In this document: positions 1 to 6,191 of the stretch, piece after piece
Layout of the letters: each line of letters opens with the position of its first letter
Position numbering within the stretch: the first letter of the stretch is position 1
Made by a program: the position numbers and the translations under genes
NCBI GenBank assembly: GCA_023129815.1
Contig: JAGMBH010000168.1
Coordinates: 1 to 10,076, forward strand
From: Dehalococcoidia bacterium
GTDB taxonomy: Bacteria > Chloroflexota > Dehalococcoidia > GIF9 > AB-539-J10
DNA length: 10,076 bases
Direction: 5' to 3'
The notes under the pieces: generated by a model
What the model was told of the DNA's origin: nothing
The model's database searches: none
The model's input: the letters and a program-made list of their open reading frames with translations, nothing else

Positions 1-468
1 GTTGATACCGATGCTATCATTCCAGCGCGCTACCTCAATATTTCTGAGCCTGAGAAGCTAGCAAAGCAATGTATGGAGGATATTGCCCCTGAATTTATCA
101 CCAAAGTAACGCCCGGAGATATTATAGTGGCCACCGCTAATTTTGGCTATGGTTCATCTCGGGAGCATGCTCCTTTGGCTATTAAAGCATGCGGCATTTC
201 TTGTGTTATCGCCCAAAGCTTCGCTCGCATTTTCTTCCGTAATGCCATCAATATTGGCTTGCCTCTTCTGGAATGTGCTGAAGCAGCAAATGAAATAGAA
301 GATGGCGATATACTAGAAGTAGATCTGTCGAGTTGGGAAATTAAGAACATTTCCAAGCATAAGACATTTATGGCTAATCCTTACCCCGAATTTATGATGG
401 GGATCATTAATGCTGGTGGATTGATTGAATATACTAAAAAGAGGGGAGGGGATTCACCCTCACCTTAA
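1..468 (+). CDS. leuD: 3-isopropylmalate dehydratase small subunit (5' partial)
   Basis: Small (swivel) subunit of isopropylmalate isomerase, which with LeuC interconverts 2- and 3-isopropylmalate in leucine synthesis and usually also handles citramalate/methylmalate in the citramalate route to isoleucine. The reading frame is open from base 1 and starts inside the conserved N-terminal motif [12 protein letters not shown], so roughly ten N-terminal residues lie outside the window; the ATG at 73 is internal, not the start. The substrate-binding loop YGSSREHAP and the following stretch [19 protein letters not shown] are intact. About 155 residues are visible, near the usual 160-170. The last residues ([10 protein letters not shown]) are G/S/P-rich and unlike the family; they are encoded by the left arm of a dispersed repeat that runs into the leuB leader. 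First gene of the leuD-leuB-cimA operon here; leuC presumably lies just upstream. Identity is firm. Confidence 0.96.
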   Translation, partial: VDTDAIIPARYLNISEPEKLAKQCMEDIAPEFITKVTPGDIIVATANFGYGSSREHAPLAIKACGISCVIAQSFARIFFRNAINIGLPLLECAEAANEIEDGDILEVDLSSWEIKNISKHKTFMANPYPEFMMGIINAGGLIEYTKKRGGDSPSP

Positions 469-469
469 T

Positions 470-490
470 CCTCTCCCTTCAAGGGAGAGG
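470..490. repeat. Palindromic REP-like element between leuD and leuB
   Basis: A perfect 10-bp inverted repeat (CCTCTCCCTT at 470-479, AAGGGAGAGG at 481-490) begins just after the leuD stop. Related G/C-rich tracts on both sides (GAGGGGAGGGG around 441-451 and TTTTAGGGGG at 494-502) suggest the whole repeat spans about 441-502. Similar CCCTCACC...CCTCTCCC...GGGAGAGG elements are scattered between genes in many bacterial genomes. It lacks a clear U-tract, so I do not call it a terminator; it may stabilise mRNA ends or attenuate. Its right edge provides the G-rich leuB ribosome binding site. Confidence 0.75.
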
Positions 491-510
491 GATTTTAGGG
501 GGCAAATAGA

Positions 511-1599
511 ATGGATTTTAATGTCGCAGTTTTACCTGGCGACGGCATCGGTCCCGAGGGTGTAGCTGAGGCAACGAAAATTTTACAGGCAGTAGCTGAA
601 AGATTCAGGCACAAATTTCTTTTACACCAAGGCTTGGTAGGTGGCTGTGCCATAGATGTCTCAGGTACAGCTCTTAGCCAGGAAACGGTAGACATGTGCA
701 AACAATGTGATGCTGTACTATTGGGGGCAGTTGGTGGTCCCAAATGGGACGATCCTCGAGCTAAAGTCCGTCCGGAAGATGGACTTTTAGCCTTGAGAAA
801 AGAACTAGGTTTATTTGCCAATTTGCGTCCGGTAAAAGTTTTACCTATGCTGGTTAACTCCACCAACCTTAAGCCCAATGTGGTTCAAGGTGTTGATTTA
901 ATTTTTGTTAGAGAGCTTACCGGCGGGCTTTATTTTGGCCAACCCAAGAAGCAGTGGCAAACTCCAGAGGGAAGACAGGCTGTTGATACCATGGCTTATT
1001 CTGAAGCAGAGATTGAGCGCATATTGAGGGTTGGTTTTGAATTAGCCCGCACCCGATCTAAAAAGCTAATCTCGGTTGATAAAGCCAATGTCCTTCAGTC
1101 ATCCAGGTTATGGCGGCAAATTGCCATAGAAATTTCTGTTGACTATCCTGATATCGAGCTTCAACATATGTTAGTAGATGCCTGTGCCATGCGACTTATC
1201 CAACGTCCTGCTGATTTAGATGTTTTGGTTACCGAAAACACATTCGGAGATATTCTCACTGACGAGGCTTCAATGCTGGCTGGCTCCATGGGCATGTTGC
1301 CTTCGGCTAGCTTGGCTGGAATTCCTAAAGGGAAGACCTTTGGTATGTATGAGCCGATCCATGGCAGCGCTCCAAGTCGGGCAGGACAAAATCTAGCTAA
1401 CCCTATTGCTACCATTTCAAGTGTAGCTATGATGTTTCGCTATTCCTTTGAGTTGGAAACTGAAGCCCAAGAAATAGAAAATGCTGTTCTTGCTACCTTG
1501 GAGCAGGGCTACCGAACTTACGATATAATGTCAGAAGGCAAAATCAAGGTGGGGACAAAGGAAATGGGAGATTTGATTGCCGGGAAGGTAGGAGGCTAG
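511..1599 (+). CDS. leuB: 3-isopropylmalate dehydrogenase
   Basis: Oxidatively decarboxylates 3-isopropylmalate to 2-oxoisocaproate in the cytoplasm; the same enzyme normally oxidises beta-methylmalate to 2-oxobutyrate when isoleucine is made from citramalate. The 362 residues match the family length. Visible motifs: GDGIGPE (10-16), substrate arginines R96, R106 and R134, ELTGGLYFG with Y141, DKANVL with K191, D223, and the metal-binding TENTFGDILTDEASM with D247 and D251. ATG 511 is preceded by AGGGGG (497-502) at good spacing and matches the family N-terminus. Odd point: the coenzyme loop reads HGSAPSRAG (284-292); the Asp-Ile pair that sets NAD preference in characterised IPMDHs is Ser289-Arg290 here. 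Second gene of the operon, 14 nt before the AAA ATPase gene. Confidence 0.97.
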   Translation: MDFNVAVLPGDGIGPEGVAEATKILQAVAERFRHKFLLHQGLVGGCAIDVSGTALSQETVDMCKQCDAVLLGAVGGPKWDDPRAKVRPEDGLLALRKELGLFANLRPVKVLPMLVNSTNLKPNVVQGVDLIFVRELTGGLYFGQPKKQWQTPEGRQAVDTMAYSEAEIERILRVGFELARTRSKKLISVDKANVLQSSRLWRQIAIEISVDYPDIELQHMLVDACAMRLIQRPADLDVLVTENTFGDILTDEASMLAGSMGMLPSASLAGIPKGKTFGMYEPIHGSAPSRAGQNLANPIATISSVAMMFRYSFELETEAQEIENAVLATLEQGYRTYDIMSEGKIKVGTKEMGDLIAGKVGG

Positions 1600-1610
1600 A
1601 AGGAGGTGAT
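1600..1610 (+). promoter_or_regulatory. Near-perfect ribosome binding site of the AAA ATPase gene
   Basis: AAGGAGGTGAT lies in the 14-nt gap between leuB and the AAA gene and matches the complement of the 16S rRNA 3' end almost completely. It fixes ATG 1614 as the start and predicts strong initiation, making this the best Shine-Dalgarno sequence in the left operon. Confidence 0.85.
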
Positions 1611-1613
1611 GCA

Positions 1614-2921
1614 ATGCTTCAATCAATAACTATTAGCAATTTCAAGTGTTTGAGAGAGGTGGAGATAGACAATTTCTCTAAACTCAATGTTTTAATAGGT
1701 CCAAATAATTCAGGTAAGTCATCGATACTTCAGGCAATAGCATTTATTGCCCAATCAGCTGGTGAACGGCCAAGATATCAAGGAAATCTGGTAAAGCTAA
1801 ACGGATTTGAGAACGTAGTATATAAGATGGATAGGAATAGTGAAATGGGGTTTTCGCTCAAGTTCAGATTAAGCGGCGAGGAGATAAGTAATTTGACCGG
1901 GATTATCAAGGAGAGCCCTTACAGGAGCCAGGACCTTTCAGAGGTTGAATATTACTTGAGGATAGGGAGAAACGTCCAAAAAATAATGCAAAGTCTTAAA
2001 TTCCACGATAAAACAGAGCTATGCCGTACCTTTTCTGACAGAGGATATTTTATCAAGTTTGCTTTTCTAGATAAAAGGTATCCAATTCACGATGGTGTAG
2101 CCAAAATTCTGGGTCCAGCAAACCAGCTTGGGTGGAGGGCTAGTGAAATCGAGGAGGCTCCTTATGCTACGGAACTAGTAAACAAGCTAGCTGATGCTAT
2201 CGGTGACAGGTTATCTAAGGTTCGCTATTTTTCGGTGATGAGGGGTGTATCCGAGTGGCGGCAGGGCTTAAGAACACACGAGACCGAGGCTTTCCAGCCG
2301 AAAAGCGAAGATACCTTAAGCTTGCTTCACCACATTTATAGCAATAATAAGCCCGCTTTCTCTTGGATAGCAAGGTGGGCTAAAGAATTTGGTGCCGAAG
2401 ATGTAATGTCTAGGATTAGAGGCACTGAGTCATATTTACAGTTCAAAGATAATAAGTTAAAGGTTGATGTTGACATGGTTGACTGTGGCTTTGGGTTAAA
2501 TCAACTAATTCCAATTATAGGTCAATGCTTCCTCTCGCCATCTGATAGCCTAGTAATGATTGAGGAGCCTGAAATACATTTACATCCTGGGGCTATAAGT
2601 GTTCTGACTGATATGTTTATTGAGTCAATAGCCGATGGGAAGCAATTGCTAATAACTACTCACTCAGATCGCTTGATACTGGAATTGTGGGCTAGGGTTA
2701 AGCTGGGGATAATTGACGAGGGTGAAGTATCGGTATATGTGACAGACAAAACTGATGAGGGCACTACAGCTCATAAAGTAAGGCTTGGCGTGCCTGTTGA
2801 GGAGGTGATGGAAGAATTGAAATCATTATATCAGCCAAAAAGTCCCTTGGACGAGCTAGCTAAGGTAGTCGGCCCCTCTGGAGACCCGAAGCTGTCAGAG
2901 AAAGACCTGTCTGAGGTTTAA
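1614..2921 (+). CDS. AAA family ATPase, OLD/SMC-like, paired with a PIN nuclease
   Basis: A 435-residue predicted ATPase of the AAA_15/AAA_21 (OLD-like, ABC/SMC-fold) group. Visible: N-terminal SITISNFKCL strand, Walker A GPNNSGKSS (29-37), a divergent middle region of about 230 residues, a signature-like segment DCGFGLNQLIPII (290-302), Walker B with MIEEPEIHLHP (315-325), and the switch histidine in LITTHSD (H350). There is no TOPRIM domain after the ATPase core, only a short charged tail, so nuclease activity would have to come from a partner; the PIN gene 4 nt downstream is the obvious candidate. Comparable ATPase plus separate nuclease pairs occur in defence systems such as Septu, but I do not recognise this one. 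Its arginine codons differ from its neighbours (AGA/AGG 18 of 23 by hand count, against 7 of 19 in leuB), which suggests acquisition. Function beyond ATPase is inference. Confidence 0.85.
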   Translation: MLQSITISNFKCLREVEIDNFSKLNVLIGPNNSGKSSILQAIAFIAQSAGERPRYQGNLVKLNGFENVVYKMDRNSEMGFSLKFRLSGEEISNLTGIIKESPYRSQDLSEVEYYLRIGRNVQKIMQSLKFHDKTELCRTFSDRGYFIKFAFLDKRYPIHDGVAKILGPANQLGWRASEIEEAPYATELVNKLADAIGDRLSKVRYFSVMRGVSEWRQGLRTHETEAFQPKSEDTLSLLHHIYSNNKPAFSWIARWAKEFGAEDVMSRIRGTESYLQFKDNKLKVDVDMVDCGFGLNQLIPIIGQCFLSPSDSLVMIEEPEIHLHPGAISVLTDMFIESIADGKQLLITTHSDRLILELWARVKLGIIDEGEVSVYVTDKTDEGTTAHKVRLGVPVEEVMEELKSLYQPKSPLDELAKVVGPSGDPKLSEKDLSEV

Positions 2922-2925
2922 ACTG

Positions 2926-3363
2926 TTGGCTGAAGCTTATATTGATACTGGCTTGTTTATAGCGTTAGTCTTTGACGACGATGATAATCATACTCGCGCT
3001 CAAGAGGTGTTTTTCAAAGAGCTGATAAAGCGCAGCAAATATAGAAGGTTATTTACTTCTGATGCCGTCCTTATAGAGACAGCGAGTTTCATTCACAGCC
3101 CCGGGCGACGACTTAGGAAACAAGACGCTTTTAGAAAAGTCGAGCAAATACTAAATGTAATCAAAGTATATAGGGTTGAAGTATTAAGTTTGGATGAGAG
3201 CAGTTTAAATGACGCTGTAAATTTGTACAAAAAGTACGAGGGGAATAAAGATTTTGTTGACGTGATCAATATTTCATTAATGAGGCAAAAAGGCATTGTG
3301 CGCATAGCAAGTTTTGATAGCAAGGATTATGATGATGAAAAGGATATTACAAGGGTTTCATAG
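2926..3363 (+). CDS. PIN-domain nuclease (VapC-like ribonuclease)
   Basis: A 145-residue PIN-domain protein. The fold's acidic metal-binding residues are all visible: D7 in YIDTGLFIAL, E51 in DAVLIETAS, D109/D112 in KDFVDVINISLM, and D131 in IASFDSKDY, so it is probably an active Mg2+-dependent RNase. The start is TTG 2926, supported by GAGG at 2913-2916 within the end of the AAA gene; no ATG lies near the conserved N-terminus. It begins 4 nt after the AAA stop, indicating translational coupling, and ends 11 nt before cimA. No VapB-type antitoxin is present beside it, so a classical VapBC pair is unlikely; the AAA ATPase may be the regulator or activator. Substrate unknown. Confidence 0.85.
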   Translation: MAEAYIDTGLFIALVFDDDDNHTRAQEVFFKELIKRSKYRRLFTSDAVLIETASFIHSPGRRLRKQDAFRKVEQILNVIKVYRVEVLSLDESSLNDAVNLYKKYEGNKDFVDVINISLMRQKGIVRIASFDSKDYDDEKDITRVS

Positions 3364-3374
3364 GGAGAGGATTG

Positions 3375-4967
3375 ATGAGGCCAGTGCAGCTTTATGACAC
3401 AACTTTAAGAGACGGTGCCCAACAGGAAGGGATTTCCTTCTCTGTTGAGGATAAGCTGAAGATTGCCCAGAAATTAGACGAGCTTGGCATCGATTTCATC
3501 GAAGGTGGTTGGCCTGGCTCTAACCCCAAAGATACTGAATTCTTTGCCAAGGCACAAGATTTTAGCTTGAGGCATTCAGCACTGGTTGCCTTTGGCAGCA
3601 CCAGGCGTTCCCATTGTAAGGCAGATGAAGATGTCAACCTCCAGGCTCTATTAGAGGCTAAAACCAAGGCGGTCACCATTGTAGGAAAAGCCTGGGATAA
3701 GCAAGTAACACAAGTTCTAGAAACCACATTGGAAGAAAACCTCAGCATGATCACAGACTCCATAAGTTACCTTAATTCAAAAGGGCTAAGGGTTTTCTTT
3801 GATGCCGAGCATTTTTTCGATGGCTATAGAACAAATCCTGAGTATAGCCTTGCTGTAATAACTGCTGCCGCTAAAGCTGGTGCGGAGTGTGTGGTGCTTT
3901 GCGATACCAATGGTGGCACTTTACCTCAGCAAATAGCAGAGGCTATTAAAGCGGTGCAAAAAGTGACTTCTGTTCCCCTAGGCATTCATGCCCACAATGA
4001 TGCTGAACTTGCTGTAGCTAACTCTTTAGCTGCTATTGAAGCGGGAGTCATTCAGATTCAGGGAACTATTAATGGCTATGGTGAACGCTGTGGCAACGCC
4101 AACCTTTGTTCTATCATTCCCACTCTGAAGCTTAAGATGGGCATTGATTGTGTTACCCAGGAGCAGCTAAACAAATTAAGCGATATCTCCCGCTATATAT
4201 CTGAGCTAGCTAACTTGCCTCATTACGCTCGGCTTCCTTACGTAGGTGCCAATGCCTTTACCCATAAAGGTGGAGTCCATGTTTCCGCTTTAACAAAATG
4301 GGAAGATAGTTACCAGCATATAAATCCTGAATTAGTAGGTAATCGCCCTCATGTTGTTATCTCTGAGCTAGCGGGGAAAGGGAATATTATCTACAAAGCT
4401 AAGGAGCGTAAACTACCCATTCCCAAAGGCGAGGAAATCGAAAAGGTGCTAAAGCAAATTAAGTCGTTAGAAAAGCAAGGCTTTCAATATGATAGCGCTG
4501 AAGCATCATTCGACCTTTTACTCTACCGTGCCCAACCAAATTATCGCCCACCTTTCGAGCTAGTTGATTTTATGGTAGTGGTGGAGAAACGCCGCCGCCC
4601 TCCTAGTAGTGGAAAGCAGGAAGAGCCATTATCAGAAGCTACTATCAAGGTGAAAGTAGATGACAGGATAGTACATACTGCTGCCGAAGGTAATGGACCG
4701 GTTAATGCACTTGACCAGGCTTTACGCAAAGCTTTGATTCAATTCTATCCTGACTTGACTGCTGTAGAGCTCACCGATTACAAAGTGCGCATACTCGAGG
4801 AAACCGCTGGCACTGCCTCTCAAGTGCGAGTGCTGCTTGAATCCAGCGATGGCAGAGAGCACTGGAGAACTGTAGGCAGTTCAACTAATATCATTGAAGC
4901 TAGCTGGCTAGCATTAGCAGATAGCATAGAATATTGGCTAGTAAAACAAAGGAGGGATAAAATTTGA
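3375..4967 (+). CDS. cimA: (R)-citramalate synthase
   Basis: Condenses acetyl-CoA with pyruvate to (R)-citramalate, the first step of threonine-independent isoleucine synthesis; LeuCD and LeuB carry the product on to 2-oxobutyrate. About 530 residues, as usual for the CimA branch of the HMGL-like/LeuA superfamily. Visible: LYDTTLRDGAQQEG near the N-terminus with the catalytic Arg and metal Asp, the GWPGSNPKD segment typical of CimA rather than LeuA, HAHNDAELAVANS (about 205-217) with metal-binding histidines, NGYGERCGNANL (about 233-244), and a C-terminal LeuA-type dimer/allosteric domain (about 410-525), where isoleucine feedback would act. I choose ATG 3375 over the TTG three bases earlier because GGGAG (3363-3367) is better spaced. 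The stop overlaps the start of a small membrane protein. Confidence 0.95.
   Translation: MRPVQLYDTTLRDGAQQEGISFSVEDKLKIAQKLDELGIDFIEGGWPGSNPKDTEFFAKAQDFSLRHSALVAFGSTRRSHCKADEDVNLQALLEAKTKAVTIVGKAWDKQVTQVLETTLEENLSMITDSISYLNSKGLRVFFDAEHFFDGYRTNPEYSLAVITAAAKAGAECVVLCDTNGGTLPQQIAEAIKAVQKVTSVPLGIHAHNDAELAVANSLAAIEAGVIQIQGTINGYGERCGNANLCSIIPTLKLKMGIDCVTQEQLNKLSDISRYISELANLPHYARLPYVGANAFTHKGGVHVSALTKWEDSYQHINPELVGNRPHVVISELAGKGNIIYKAKERKLPIPKGEEIEKVLKQIKSLEKQGFQYDSAEASFDLLLYRAQPNYRPPFELVDFMVVVEKRRRPPSSGKQEEPLSEATIKVKVDDRIVHTAAEGNGPVNALDQALRKALIQFYPDLTAVELTDYKVRILEETAGTASQVRVLLESSDGREHWRTVGSSTNIIEASWLALADSIEYWLVKQRRDKI
4948..4956 (+). promoter_or_regulatory. Strong ribosome binding site inside the end of cimA
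   Basis: AAAGGAGGG lies within the last codons of cimA, 7-8 nt before TTG 4964. Its only plausible use is to initiate the small membrane protein that overlaps the cimA stop, and it is the main evidence that this short ORF is translated. Confidence 0.7.
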
Positions 4968-5092
4968 CTATCGCGCTAACTATATTAGCTGTGCTTCTTG
5001 CTACAAATATGGGCACTACATTCTGGCTGGCTAGGAATTTAGGTAAGTTAGAAGGCGGCCTGCCCACCCAAGCAAATGGATCGAAGAAATGA
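4964..5092 (+). CDS. Small single-TM membrane protein overlapping cimA (42 aa)
   Basis: A 42-codon ORF starting at TTG 4964, overlapping the cimA stop codon (TTGA) and preceded by a strong Shine-Dalgarno sequence. The product begins MTIALTILAVLLAT, continues through MGTTFWLA to give one hydrophobic helix (about residues 3-23), then RNLGKLEGGLP and a short polar tail ending GSKK. This looks like a single-pass small membrane protein with a basic cytoplasmic tail. No catalytic motif is seen and I recognise no family. The coupling to cimA suggests co-expression with the branched-chain amino acid operon; a role there (transport accessory, small regulator) is pure inference. It ends in ATGA, overlapping the next tiny ORF. 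Confidence 0.6.
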   Translation: MTIALTILAVLLATNMGTTFWLARNLGKLEGGLPTQANGSKK

Positions 5093-5199
5093 AGGTGTGC
5101 AATTTCAGAAAACCAAACGAAACGCCCAAAGGAAACATAGCCCAATTACTTCGTATATACTCCAAAATTAGCGATATAGACGAAGTACTGCAGATATGA
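5089..5199 (+). CDS. Possible tiny ORF in an ATGA-overlap chain (36 aa)
   Basis: A 36-codon ORF whose ATG overlaps the stop of the small membrane protein (ATGA at 5089-5092). It reads MKVCNFRKPNETPKG and then an amphipathic helical stretch NIAQLLRIYSKISDIDEVLQ. There is no independent Shine-Dalgarno sequence, so translation would depend on coupling. It could equally be a remnant of a longer gene or chance. Its stop overlaps a further 18-codon ORF (5196-5252, MNKLYEMLARGLENG) by another ATGA, and that ORF overlaps the start of the three-TM protein at 5236. I cannot assign a function. Confidence 0.3.
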   Translation: MKVCNFRKPNETPKGNIAQLLRIYSKISDIDEVLQI

Positions 5200-5235
5200 A
5201 CAAGTTATACGAAATGCTCGCAAGAGGTTTAGAAA

Positions 5236-5718
5236 ATGGTGCACAATGTTAAAAATGATTCACAGGATTTGAAGAATATGAAGAATAACCCCACAAAGGA
5301 AAATGACAATATACTTTTGACCATTTTTGAGCAAAATTGGCTTCACATCAGACATGTTGAAAATGAGAGGATATTATGTCTAAATGCATATGTAGTAATC
5401 CTAGCAGCTATATTCTATGCGTTCACTAATATTAATCTCAATACCAATTTCAAACTTTTTGCCCCCTATATGATTTCCTTTCTTTTGATATTTTCGGTGA
5501 TTAATTTCCTTCTATCTTTAAAAATCGAAGCAGTAATAGAAGATTATGTTAACAGAAACGAAAAGATAGCTGAAAAATTAGGTATGAAAGAATTTGCGGG
5601 TCTCCGAGTAAAATCTGGCATCTGGAGATTTATTAGGCTTAAATATATATTTCCAAGCTTCTATGGCATCGTAAGTGTTGCTTTACTTGTTTGCCTTATG
5701 AGATTAATTTACGGGTAG
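5236..5718 (+). CDS. Three-TM membrane protein, unknown function (cassette-like cargo)
   Basis: A 160-residue predicted inner-membrane protein. A polar N-terminal part (1-30) is followed by FEQNWLHIRHVENER (31-45), a charged helix of the kind that precedes TM1 in small membrane proteins reminiscent of SLATT/RipA-like families; then TM1 (about 47-66), TM2 (about 72-95), a cytoplasmic basic/acidic loop (96-138) and TM3 (about 140-158). ATG 5236 follows GAGG (5224-5227) with 8-nt spacing. Arginine codons are 6 AGA/AGG to 1 CGN and the region is AT-rich, unlike the metabolic genes, pointing to acquisition. It is followed 18 nt later by an attC-like hairpin, as a gene in an integron cassette would be. 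SLATT proteins are often predicted as pore-forming effectors, but membership is only a suggestion here. Confidence 0.7.
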   Translation: MVHNVKNDSQDLKNMKNNPTKENDNILLTIFEQNWLHIRHVENERILCLNAYVVILAAIFYAFTNINLNTNFKLFAPYMISFLLIFSVINFLLSLKIEAVIEDYVNRNEKIAEKLGMKEFAGLRVKSGIWRFIRLKYIFPSFYGIVSVALLVCLMRLIYG

Positions 5719-5736
5719 AAAAATTGCTCGCACATC

Positions 5737-5818
5737 GTATAACAGAGCGTATCTGACTTCGTTTCACTTCGCCCAAATCCTGCTTAGCAAGACTTCAGAT
5801 ACGCTCAAAACGTTATGC
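5737..5818. repeat. attC-like stem-loop after the three-TM gene
   Basis: An 82-nt imperfect palindrome with nested arms. The outer arms GTATAAC (5737-5743) and GTTATGC (5812-5818) pair over 7 positions with one G-T; the inner arms GAGCGTATCTGA (5745-5756) and TCAGATACGCTC (5795-5806) pair perfectly over 12 bp; unequal spacers (1 nt and 5 nt) separate outer from inner arms, and a 38-nt centre is unpaired or weakly paired. This is the R''-L''...L'-R' layout of integron attC sites. GTTATGC departs from the GTTRRRY core at one position, and the inner stem lacks the extrahelical bases expected of a functional attC, so I call it attC-like only. It lacks a U-tract, so it is not a typical terminator. 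Confidence 0.55.
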
Positions 5819-5843
5819 ATAATTGGTCGCTTGAGGTGAGTAA

Positions 5844-6191
5844 GTGATCTCACAGAAACAAATAGAGGAAATTATTGAGAGGGTAGCGACTAACTATAAG
5901 CCCGAGAAGATCATTCTTTTTGGTTCTTATGCTTATGGGACTCCAAGTGAAGAGAGCGACCTGGACTTGTTAGTAATAGTAAAAAGTAGTGAGCGGCCAA
6001 GATACCAGAGAGCAAGAGAGATTAGAAAGCACTTATGGGGGGTTACTGACATCCCTAAGGATATCCTTGTTTATACTCAAGAGGAAATTGCTGAATGGAA
6101 AGAAGTAAAAGAGGCGTTCATTACGAGCATAATGGGAAGAGGAAGGGTTATATATGAAAACAAAGAAGGATTTGCTGACAGCCGAACATGA
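5844..6191 (+). CDS. MNT-type nucleotidyltransferase (MNT/HEPN antitoxin)
   Basis: A 115-residue minimal nucleotidyltransferase. The diagnostic motif GSYAYGTPSEESDLDLLV (27-44) gives the GS and D39/D41 metal ligands, and D73 in PKDILVYT is the likely third acidic residue, so the active site appears complete. In MNT-HEPN toxin-antitoxin modules such proteins neutralise the HEPN RNase, in studied MntA-HepT cases by AMPylating it. GTG 5844 is chosen because GAGGTGA (5833-5839) precedes it and the N-terminus fits the family. The partner HEPN gene starts 38 nt before this stop. Arginine codons are almost all AGA/AGG (7 of 9), as in the neighbouring accessory gene. It lies directly after the attC-like hairpin, typical cassette placement for a TA module. 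Confidence 0.88.
   Translation: MISQKQIEEIIERVATNYKPEKIILFGSYAYGTPSEESDLDLLVIVKSSERPRYQRAREIRKHLWGVTDIPKDILVYTQEEIAEWKEVKEAFITSIMGRGRVIYENKEGFADSRT

Noticed and set aside
2926..3363. Classical VapBC toxin-antitoxin pair
   Set aside because: No small DNA-binding antitoxin gene precedes the PIN gene; the upstream partner is a 435-residue ATPase.
3392..3763. Minus-strand ORF opposite cimA
   Set aside because: Antisense to the strongly conserved N-terminal catalytic region of CimA; composition reflects the coding strand.
5737..5818. Rho-independent terminator
   Set aside because: The stem is long but is followed by AAAACGTTATGC rather than a T-tract, and the nested arms with asymmetric spacers fit a recombination-site fold better.
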